Shown: in pieces, positions 27,287-33,902 of the stretch | Layout of the letters: each line of letters begins with the position of its first letter | Position numbering within the stretch: position 1 is the first letter of the stretch | Made by a program: the position numbers and the translations under genes | Notes under the pieces: generated by a model | Told to the model about the DNA's origin: nothing | Databases searched by the model: none | What the model saw: only the letters and a program-made list of their open reading frames with translations | Source: Flavobacteriales bacterium | GTDB lineage: Bacteria; Bacteroidota; Bacteroidia; Flavobacteriales; TMED113 | DNA: 33,902 nt | NCBI GenBank assembly: GCA_002701365.1 | Contig: NZUK01000003.1 | Location: forward strand, 1-33,902 | Direction: 5' to 3'

Positions 27287-28480
27287 ATGATGAATTATAA
27301 TAGATTAATTTTCTTGTTTATCTCTGCTATGTTATTTAACATAAGTAATTTATATAGTCAAGACAACGATGAAGTAATAGATGGTCAAAATATATTAAAC
27401 ACTGTTACAACAGCTGTACCTTTTCTAACTATTACACCTGATTCTAGAGCAGGTTCTATGGGAGAGGTAGGTGCCGCTTCAACACCTGATATAAATTCCT
27501 TACATTGGAATTCTGCTAAATTGGCATTTCTAGAACCTAATTTTGGGGCAGCGGTTTCATACACTCCATGGTTACGTAAATTAATTCCAGACATTGCCAT
27601 GTCATATTTAACTTTATATAATAAAATTGGTCAAAATAGCACTTTCGCAGGAGCCTTAAGGTATTTTTCTTTAGGAGAAATTACGTTTACTGATGGTAAC
27701 GGTAATGATATTAAAAATGAAAACCCAAATGAATTAAGTATTGATTTAGGATATGCAATGAAATTTAGTAATAATTTATCTGGAGGTATCGCTATGAGAT
27801 ATATATATTCTAATTTAACGGGTGGTCTTACAGTAGAGAATCTTGAAACACAAGCTGGACAGGCATTTGCTATTGATCTAGGTACTTATTATGAAGCAGA
27901 TATAGACGAGAATAATCAGTGGGCTATGGGTTTAAATATATCTAATATTGGAACAAAAATATCCTATACTCAAGAAGATGAAGATTTTTTGCCAACTAAT
28001 CTTAAATTAGGCGGTAGATATTCTTTGAATATAGATGAATATAATCGATTTTCTGTTATGATGGATATTAATAAATTATTAGTACCTACACCCGCACTCT
28101 ATGATCAAACAGGAGATATTATAGCGGGCGAATCTGATAATGTTTCAGTTGTTCAGGGAATATTTCAATCTTTTGGTGATGCCCCAGGGGGTATTCAGGA
28201 AGAGTGGCGTGAATTAATGTATTCATTTGGCTTAGAGTATTGGTATAATAATCAATTTGCTTTTAGGGGGGGGTACTTTCATGAACATGCTACAAAAGGA
28301 AATAGAAAGTACTTTAATACTGGAGTAGGTCTTAAAATGTCAGCTTTAACCATTGATTTTTCTTATTTGATCAGTGCTACTCCTGGCCAACAAAGTCCTT
28401 TAGAAAGTACAATCAGATTTAGTTTAATTTTTAATATGGGGAGTCTAAGTAGTATAATTAATGATCAAAGTGTTCAGTAG
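27287..28480 (+). CDS. porV: T9SS outer-membrane shuttle protein PorV
   Basis: PorV takes folded cargo from the SprA translocon and delivers it to PorU in the attachment complex. The 397-residue protein has a signal peptide ending NLYSQ, then the family-defining region: TAVPFLTITPDSRAGSMGEV and INSLHWNSAKLAFL, the site where cargo sorting domains are bound. FadL-like strands follow (YLTLYNKIG, GGIAMRYIYSNL, KLGGRYSLNID, FAFRGGYFHEH) up to a phenylalanine-containing barrel end. It directly follows porU, so the sortase and its cargo shuttle are encoded in one operon. It is longer than the second PorV-family member at 8024-9100. Confidence 0.94.
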   Translation: MMNYNRLIFLFISAMLFNISNLYSQDNDEVIDGQNILNTVTTAVPFLTITPDSRAGSMGEVGAASTPDINSLHWNSAKLAFLEPNFGAAVSYTPWLRKLIPDIAMSYLTLYNKIGQNSTFAGALRYFSLGEITFTDGNGNDIKNENPNELSIDLGYAMKFSNNLSGGIAMRYIYSNLTGGLTVENLETQAGQAFAIDLGTYYEADIDENNQWAMGLNISNIGTKISYTQEDEDFLPTNLKLGGRYSLNIDEYNRFSVMMDINKLLVPTPALYDQTGDIIAGESDNVSVVQGIFQSFGDAPGGIQEEWRELMYSFGLEYWYNNQFAFRGGYFHEHATKGNRKYFNTGVGLKMSALTIDFSYLISATPGQQSPLESTIRFSLIFNMGSLSSIINDQSVQ

Positions 28481-28511
28481 GTCTACATTTAAATTTTTTT
28501 AATTATAATTT

Positions 28512-28994
28512 ATGGGTAAATTTCGAGTAGGTATGGGATATGATGTGCATCAGTTGCAGCCAAATTTACCGTTTATATTGGGTGGAATATTGTTAGATTC
28601 AAAAAAAGGTATTGTTGCCCATTCAGATGGTGATATTTTAATTCATGCTATTGCAGATGCTTTATTAGGTGCTGCTGGCTTAGGAGATATAGGTCATTTT
28701 TTTCCTGATACTGATCTGAAAAACAAGGATATAGACAGTTCTATTATTTTATCAAAAGCGTTGAAAGAAATAACAAATTTGTCCTTTCAGATTGAAAATA
28801 TCGATGTCACTGTTGTTTTAGAAAAACCAAAATTACAGAGCTATATTAATCCAATTAAACAATCTTTGTCAAAGATGTTAAGCATTGATTTAAATCAAGT
28901 AAACATTAAGGCCACTACTAGCGAGCGTATGGGATTTGTTGGCTTAGAACAAGGTGTTGCATGTTATTCTGTTGTGTTAATTTCAAAAAATTAA
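28512..28994 (+). CDS. ispF: 2-C-methyl-D-erythritol 2,4-cyclodiphosphate synthase IspF
   Basis: IspF cyclises CDP-methylerythritol 2-phosphate to MEcPP in the MEP isoprenoid pathway. The 160-residue length is usual. The metal ligands are visible in GMGYDVHQL (Asp and His) and the second His in the AIADALLGAAG region after HSDGD; DIGHFFPDTD is the flexible loop; ATTSERMGFVGLEQG is the CMP-binding stretch. It starts 31 nt after porV. The MEP pathway supplies undecaprenyl and quinone precursors; no functional link to PorV is evident beyond position. Confidence 0.97.
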   Translation: MGKFRVGMGYDVHQLQPNLPFILGGILLDSKKGIVAHSDGDILIHAIADALLGAAGLGDIGHFFPDTDLKNKDIDSSIILSKALKEITNLSFQIENIDVTVVLEKPKLQSYINPIKQSLSKMLSIDLNQVNIKATTSERMGFVGLEQGVACYSVVLISKN

Positions 28995-29060
28995 ACTTAA
29001 ATCTTGTAATTATTTGAGTCGATTTGCTTAAATTGTACTCTATTTTTACAGGTTTTTTAG

Positions 29061-30053
29061 ATGGAAAAAAAATTTAATAAGCAGGCATATCTTAAAAGTT
29101 ACTATGACATGTTGTTATGGAGAAAGTTCGAAGAAAAGTGTGCCGCTTTATATATACAACAAAAAATTCGGGGATTTTTGCATCTTTACAATGGTCAAGA
29201 GGCAATACTTTCTGGTTTAATTAATTCAATTGATGTCAAGAAAGATAAAGTGATTACTGCATATCGATGCCATGTTTTGCCTATAGCAATGGGACTTCAT
29301 CCAAAATATGTAATGGCAGAATTATTTGGTAAATCTACTGGCTCTTCTAAAGGAAAGGGCGGTTCTATGCATATGTTTTCTAAAGAGTTTAATTGTTATG
29401 GTGGACACGGCATAGTCGGAGGTCAAATTCCATTGGGTGCAGGTATAGCTTTTGCTGATCAATACAATAATTCGGATGCTGTAACCATTTGTTTTATGGG
29501 TGATGGTGCTGTAAGACAAGGTGTTTTACATGAAACCTTCAATATGGCAATGAATTGGAAATTGCCTGTAATTTTTGTGTGTGAAAATAATGGATACGCG
29601 ATGGGTACCTCTGTAGACAGAACTGCAAATCATACGGAAATTTGGAAATTAGGTCTTGGATATGAAATGCCATGTGCCCCGGTTGATGGTATGAAACCAG
29701 AAACTGTTGCACATGCCATGGATACAGCAGTTAAAAGAGCCAGAAAAGGTGAGGGTCCTACTTTCTTAGAAATAAAGACTTATAGATATAAAGGACATTC
29801 TATGTCTGATGCTCAACACTATAGAACGAAGAATGAAATTGAGGATTATAAAAAAATAGATCCCATTGACTATGTTTTAAGTATTCTAACTAAGAAACAA
29901 TATGCTTCAAAAGCAGATATAGAAAATACACAAAAACAAGTAAAAGAATTAGTCCAAGAGTGTGTTGATTTTGCTGAATCATCTCCCTTTCCAAGTCCTG
30001 AAGAATTATATCAGGATGTTTATGATGGACCATATAATTTTATAAAAGATTAA
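29061..30053 (+). CDS. pdhA: Pyruvate dehydrogenase E1 component, alpha subunit
   Basis: This is the thiamine-diphosphate-binding alpha chain of the E1 heterotetramer, which decarboxylates pyruvate and reductively acetylates the E2 lipoyl group. It is 330 residues. The signature motif GDGAVRQGVLHETFN...NN binds ThDP-Mg2+ (ending PVIFVCENNGYAMGTS), and HSMSDAQHYR holds the phosphorylation-loop region. The E2 gene begins 2 nt after its stop. The beta subunit gene is not in this window, which is usual in flavobacteria. Confidence 0.96.
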   Translation: MEKKFNKQAYLKSYYDMLLWRKFEEKCAALYIQQKIRGFLHLYNGQEAILSGLINSIDVKKDKVITAYRCHVLPIAMGLHPKYVMAELFGKSTGSSKGKGGSMHMFSKEFNCYGGHGIVGGQIPLGAGIAFADQYNNSDAVTICFMGDGAVRQGVLHETFNMAMNWKLPVIFVCENNGYAMGTSVDRTANHTEIWKLGLGYEMPCAPVDGMKPETVAHAMDTAVKRARKGEGPTFLEIKTYRYKGHSMSDAQHYRTKNEIEDYKKIDPIDYVLSILTKKQYASKADIENTQKQVKELVQECVDFAESSPFPSPEELYQDVYDGPYNFIKD

Positions 30054-30055
30054 TA

Positions 30056-31297
30056 ATGGCTGAGATAATTAAAATGCCCAGATTAAGTGATACTATGACA
30101 GATGGCGTTGTGGCTAAATGGCATAAAAAAGTCGGTGATACTATAAGTGAAGGTGATCTTCTTGCTGATATAGAAACTGATAAAGCAACTATGGAATTTG
30201 AATCATTTCAAGAGGGGGTTTTACTACATATTGGGGTTAATGAAAATGAGACTGCACAGGTGGATTCTATTTTAGCTATTCTAGGAGAAAAAGGTGAAGA
30301 TATTTCGAGTCTGCTAAATAGTAATACTAACGAATCTACTAACGAGTCTACTAACGAGTCTACTAACGAGTCTACTAACGAATCTACTAACGAATCTACT
30401 AACGAATCTACTAACGAACCTGTAATAACACAACAAACTGCTAGTATTCACTCAGAAGCTAGGATTAAAATATCTCCTTTAGCAAAAAAAATAGCTTCAG
30501 AGAGAAATATTGACACAGGCAATATTAAAGGTAGTGGAGATGGTGGTAGAATTATTAAACGGGACCTAGATTCAATAAAGATTGGGCAAAATGTTGCAGT
30601 GATTAAAGATCCTAATAATGAGGATAAACAAATTCCAATATCTCAAATGAGAAAGACAATTGCTAATCGATTATCGGAATCAAAGTTTACAGCGCCTCAT
30701 TTTTATTTAAATATAGAAGTAAATATGGATGCTTTGATACAAGAAAGAAAAATTATTAATTTTAAAAATGATGTAAAAATATCATTCAATGATATCATTG
30801 TTAAAGCAGCTTCTATGGCTATTAGAAAACATCCAGTTATAAATTCTTCTTGGTTAAATACTCATATTCAGGAAAATCATGATATTAATATTGGTGTTGC
30901 TGTCTCAGTAGAAAATGGGTTATTAGTTCCTGTAATTAAGAGAGCTGACACAAAATCGTTGACAGATATTTCCAGTGAAACTAATTTATTGTCTCAGAAA
31001 GCTAAAGATAATAAATTGCAACCTAGTGATTGGGACGGTAATACATTTACAATTTCTAATTTAGGTATGTTTGGAATAGATGATTTCACGGCTATCATTA
31101 ATAGTCCAGACTCATGTATCCTAGCAGTAGGAGCAATAAAAGAAAGGCCAATTGTTAAGGACGGTGAGATAGTTCCTGCTAATATTATTAGATTAACATT
31201 ATCTTGTGATCATAGATTGGTAGATGGTGTTGCAGGAGCAAAATTTTTAAATACTCTTAAGCATATGTTAGAATCCCCTTTTATGATGTTATGTTAA
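30056..31297 (+). CDS. pdhC: Pyruvate dehydrogenase E2, dihydrolipoamide acetyltransferase
   Basis: E2 forms the core of the complex and transfers acetyl from the lipoyl arm to CoA. One lipoyl domain occupies residues 1-80, with the lipoylated lysine at 43 in DIETDKATMEF. A linker of 32 residues consists of eight Thr-Asn-Glu-Ser units (the last Thr-Asn-Glu-Pro). The E1/E3-binding domain follows (KISPLAKKIASERN to GGRIIKRDL), then the catalytic domain with MRKTIANRL and the active-site CDHRLVDG. It is 413 residues, with a single lipoyl domain, and closely follows pdhA. The repeat linker is unlike the usual Ala/Pro-rich one. Confidence 0.96.
   Translation: MAEIIKMPRLSDTMTDGVVAKWHKKVGDTISEGDLLADIETDKATMEFESFQEGVLLHIGVNENETAQVDSILAILGEKGEDISSLLNSNTNESTNESTNESTNESTNESTNESTNESTNEPVITQQTASIHSEARIKISPLAKKIASERNIDTGNIKGSGDGGRIIKRDLDSIKIGQNVAVIKDPNNEDKQIPISQMRKTIANRLSESKFTAPHFYLNIEVNMDALIQERKIINFKNDVKISFNDIIVKAASMAIRKHPVINSSWLNTHIQENHDINIGVAVSVENGLLVPVIKRADTKSLTDISSETNLLSQKAKDNKLQPSDWDGNTFTISNLGMFGIDDFTAIINSPDSCILAVGAIKERPIVKDGEIVPANIIRLTLSCDHRLVDGVAGAKFLNTLKHMLESPFMMLC
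30326..30421 (+). repeat. Tandem 12-bp repeat in the E2 linker
   Basis: Eight in-frame copies of ACTAACGARTCT, encoding Thr-Asn-Glu-Ser. Copy 1 uses GAA, copies 2-4 GAG, copies 5-7 GAA, and copy 8 ends CCT (Pro). The blockwise codon pattern suggests recent slipped-strand expansion. Confidence 0.97.
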
Positions 31298-31309
31298 TAT
31301 CTATTCTAA

Positions 31310-33037
31310 ATGGAAAAAACTTACAATGAACATGTCTCTCATTTGCCTAAACATCTTTTACAATATGTAGTTGATCAAAATTATGATAACTATACTTCAA
31401 TTGATCAGGCGGTTTGGAGATATGTTATGAGACAGAATGTCAATTATCTCCCTTCGGTATGTCATGGTTCGTATTTAGAGGGGCTCAAAAAAACAGGTCT
31501 TTCTACAGAACAAATTCCAAGTATGTATGGTATGACAAGAATCTTAAAGGATATTGGTTGGTTTGCAGTTGCTGTAGATGGCTTTATACCTCCTAGTGCA
31601 TTTATGGAGTTTCAAGCTCACAATGTACTTGTTATTGCTGCAGATATTAGACAAATTAACCATATTGGCTATACACCAGCTCCTGATATTTTACATGAAG
31701 CAGCAGGCCATGCTCCTATAATTGCAGATAAAGAATATGCTGCATACTTGACAAAATTTGGAGAAATAGGATCCAAGGCCTTTTCTTCTTCTGAGGATAT
31801 GGAGATTTTTAATGCAATTCGTGAGTTGTCAATCTTGAAAGAAGCTCCTAATGTTGCACCTGAATCAGTTGAAAAAGCAGAAAAAAAAGTTTTAGAATTA
31901 CAATCAAATGCCACTGCGATTTCAGAAATGTCTAAAATTAGAAATTTACATTGGTGGACGGTTGAATATGGTTTGATAGGCTCCATTGATAATCATAAAA
32001 TTTATGGAGCAGGCTTATTGTCTTCTATTTCTGAGAGTGTTAACTGTCTTAGTGATAAAGTCAAAAAAATTGATTATACTGTCAATGCTGCTAATACAGT
32101 ATTTGATATTACTAAAGAACAACCGCAATTATTTGTTGCAAAGGATTTCCATTATTTAAATTCTGTTTTAGATGAATTTTCAGAAAAAATGGCTTTTAAA
32201 ATAGGTGGAGATTATGCATTAAATTTAGCTATTGATTCTGGCAGTATTTCTACTTGTGAGTTTGATTCTGGAGTACAGGTTTCAGGTAAATTTGTCAATG
32301 GTCTTAAAAAAGATAATCAAATTATTTATATAAAAACTTTAGGTCCAACCGCTATTTCTTATAATAATAAAGAGATTTTAAATCATGGCATAAAACATCA
32401 TAAAGATGGGTTTGGTATGCCAATAGGATCTATTATTAATATAGATAGTATTAATAATTTAAATGCAAATTTAAATGAGAAAATAAAGATTAATTATAAT
32501 TCAGGTGTTGTAGTTGAAGGATACCTTTATGACTCTATAAAAGATGATAATGGAGGTATTGTTATGTTATCTTTCAAGGATTGTAAAGTTTATTTAAATG
32601 AAGCTAGTGATAATGAACTTGTTTTATTTGATCCATCCTGGGGTGTTTTTGATTTGGTTATTGCTGATTCTATCGTATCAGCATACCCCTACGCGGCTGA
32701 TCATAATTCTTTTCCTGTGAAAGAAATATCACTTAGCTCTCACACTATTAAACCGAAGTTGTCTCCTGAAAAAATTAAATTAAATAATTTATATGATAAA
32801 ATAAGAAATATTAGAGAGGAGAATCTTCTTTTAGAATTTGATGTAATTAATGAGATTCTAGAAACAATTTTATCTGATTATCATAATGAATGGTTATTAA
32901 CTTTAGAAATTTGTGAATTAGTTAAAAATAAAATAGATGATATTTATCAAAAGGCATATTTACATTTAATGGCAATAATAAAAGGAGAACCAAGTTATAA
33001 AAAGTTAATTTTAGATGGCTTAAATATTATAAAATGA
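31310..33037 (+). CDS. phhA: Aromatic amino acid hydroxylase (phenylalanine 4-monooxygenase)
   Basis: A pterin-dependent iron monooxygenase converting phenylalanine to tyrosine. The 2-His-1-carboxylate iron site is visible: His129 and His134 in DILHEAAGHAPI, and Glu219 in HWWTVEYGLIG; the helix ahead has IPPSAFMEFQA. Bacterial members are usually ~260-300 residues; this one has 575. Two things explain the excess: about 40 extra residues between His134 and Glu219 (helical, Glu/Lys-rich, including AEKKVLELQSNA) and a C-terminal extension of ~270 residues after the catalytic region with no motif I recognise (it includes TLGPTAISYNNKEIL and HKDGFGMPIG). Long forms of this kind are common in Bacteroidota. 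It overlaps the SDR gene by 4 nt (ATGA), so translation is coupled. Confidence 0.93.
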   Translation: MEKTYNEHVSHLPKHLLQYVVDQNYDNYTSIDQAVWRYVMRQNVNYLPSVCHGSYLEGLKKTGLSTEQIPSMYGMTRILKDIGWFAVAVDGFIPPSAFMEFQAHNVLVIAADIRQINHIGYTPAPDILHEAAGHAPIIADKEYAAYLTKFGEIGSKAFSSSEDMEIFNAIRELSILKEAPNVAPESVEKAEKKVLELQSNATAISEMSKIRNLHWWTVEYGLIGSIDNHKIYGAGLLSSISESVNCLSDKVKKIDYTVNAANTVFDITKEQPQLFVAKDFHYLNSVLDEFSEKMAFKIGGDYALNLAIDSGSISTCEFDSGVQVSGKFVNGLKKDNQIIYIKTLGPTAISYNNKEILNHGIKHHKDGFGMPIGSIINIDSINNLNANLNEKIKINYNSGVVVEGYLYDSIKDDNGGIVMLSFKDCKVYLNEASDNELVLFDPSWGVFDLVIADSIVSAYPYAADHNSFPVKEISLSSHTIKPKLSPEKIKLNNLYDKIRNIREENLLLEFDVINEILETILSDYHNEWLLTLEICELVKNKIDDIYQKAYLHLMAIIKGEPSYKKLILDGLNIIK

Positions 33038-33744
33038 AAAATATATTAGTTACAGGTTGTAGTAAAGGAATTGGTTTTGAAATTGTTAAGAATTTTGCAC
33101 ATAAAGACAACTTCAATGTTCTTGGAATTTCAAGAGATAAAGAAGGTCTAAGAAAGTTAGAAATAGAATCACATAAGATTAATAAGTCTTTTATTTTACA
33201 TACTTTAGCTTTAGACTTAACTGATTCTGATTCAATTTTGAAAATTGTTCAATATATTAATTCTAAATTTAACAAATCTTTAGATGGGATTATTCATAAT
33301 GCTGGTATGTTAATTAATAAGCCTTTTTTAGAAATTACAAAACAAGAACTAACAGACATTTTTAGTGTAAATGTTGTTAGTCCTTTTATTCTAACACAAA
33401 AATTAATTCCATTTTTAAAACAACAATCACATATATTAACAATTAGTAGTATGGGAGGTATCCAGGGAAGTCAGAAATTTAAAGGCCTGTCTGCATATAG
33501 TTCTAGTAAGGGGGCATTAATTACTTTAACTGAGTGTTTGGCAGAAGAATTTAAATCGGAAAATTTAATTTTTAATTCTTTAGCTCTTGGTGCGGTTCAA
33601 ACAGAGATGCTTAGTAAAGCTTTTCCAGGTTATCAGGCTCCATTGAAATCATCAGAGATGGCTAGTTATATAGTCCAATTTTTTATTGATGGCGCCCAAT
33701 ACTTTAATGGGCGTATTATTCCAGTATCACTTACAACACCATAA
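33034..33744 (+). CDS. Short-chain dehydrogenase/reductase
   Basis: A 236-residue classical SDR. The NAD(P) motif TGCSKGIG is at residues 7-14, NAG at the end of IIHNAG, the catalytic Ser in LTISSMGG, and YxxxK in AYSSSKGAL. The Cys in TGC and the Lys suggest NADPH preference, as does the basic residue in the first loop. Its start overlaps the stop of the hydroxylase. Since dihydropteridine and sepiapterin reductases are SDRs, a role in regenerating the hydroxylase's pterin cofactor is a reasonable inference, not shown by the sequence. A generic oxidoreductase is the alternative. Confidence 0.88.
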   Translation: MKNILVTGCSKGIGFEIVKNFAHKDNFNVLGISRDKEGLRKLEIESHKINKSFILHTLALDLTDSDSILKIVQYINSKFNKSLDGIIHNAGMLINKPFLEITKQELTDIFSVNVVSPFILTQKLIPFLKQQSHILTISSMGGIQGSQKFKGLSAYSSSKGALITLTECLAEEFKSENLIFNSLALGAVQTEMLSKAFPGYQAPLKSSEMASYIVQFFIDGAQYFNGRIIPVSLTTP

Positions 33745-33824
33745 ATTAGTTGTATAATAAAAAACTTGATTGTATATTAGCGGCCTATTTTATAGCTCTT
33801 TAATATTTTAGAGTGTAGTATTAA

Positions 33825-33898
33825 AGTCTCGTAGCTCAGCTGGTTAGAGCGCTACACTGATAATGTAGAGGTCGGCAGTTCAAGTCTGCCCGAGACTA
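33825..33898 (+). tRNA. tRNA-Ile (GAU anticodon)
   Basis: Acceptor arms AGTCTCG and CGAGACT pair at all 7 positions. The D arm is GCTCAGCTGGTTAGAGC, the anticodon stem CTACA/TGTAG encloses CTGATAA with anticodon GAT, and the T arm GGCAG/CTGCC has loop TTCAAGT. The 3' end is A then CT, so CCA is not encoded and must be added. It lies 80 nt after the SDR; no 16S rRNA is upstream. Confidence 0.96.
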
Positions 33899-33902
33899 CT
33901 AA

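Noticed and set aside
30326-30421. CRISPR-like array
   Set aside because: Units are 12 bp with no spacers and are in frame inside an E2 linker.

Overview
The window is an AT-rich, gene-dense stretch of a Bacteroidota chromosome, most likely from the Flavobacteriales or a close relative. The evidence is a type IX secretion / gliding cluster (gldJ, a porP/sprF-family gene, porU, porV), a TonB-dependent receptor, several TANNTTTG-type promoter boxes, and pdhA directly followed by the E2 gene without E1-beta. I see no phage, IS, CRISPR or rRNA, and no gene-free stretch longer than 300 bases. The genus cannot be fixed from the sequence alone.

Region 1 (1-9100, + strand) is a tight three-gene module: the 3' part of a TonB-dependent-receptor-like outer-membrane protein, a 1549-residue secreted protein with a C-terminal domain resembling T9SS sorting domains, and a second PorV/PorQ-family barrel. 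Spacers are 4 and 12 nt. This is the best candidate in the window for an incompletely described system: a possible dedicated surface or export complex.

Region 2 (9162-14291) is housekeeping and small-molecule genes: greA and a HIT-family hydrolase (+), ruvC (-), an OppC/DppC-like ABC permease (+), and a minus-strand operon of flavin reductase, an OB-fold DUF3127 protein with an SSB-like C-terminal tip, and an AtoE-type short-chain fatty acid transporter. Convergent neighbours abut or overlap.

Region 3 (14402-19913) holds tRNA-Leu(UAG), a PduO-type cobalamin adenosyltransferase, a DUF2795 protein with secA behind a good Bacteroidetes-type promoter, and convergent murF.

Region 4 (19934-28480) is the T9SS/gliding cluster: gldJ and a PorP/SprF-family gene on the minus strand, and divergently porU (sortase) and porV (shuttle/attachment barrel). 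A strong bidirectional terminator separates gldJ from murF. SecA takes T9SS substrates and outer-membrane components across the inner membrane, so regions 1, 3 and 4 are functionally linked.

Region 5 (28512-end, + strand) holds ispF, pdhA, the pyruvate dehydrogenase E2 gene with a (Thr-Asn-Glu-Ser)n tandem-repeat linker, an unusually long aromatic amino acid hydroxylase translationally coupled to a short-chain dehydrogenase (a possible pterin-recycling partner), and tRNA-Ile(GAU).
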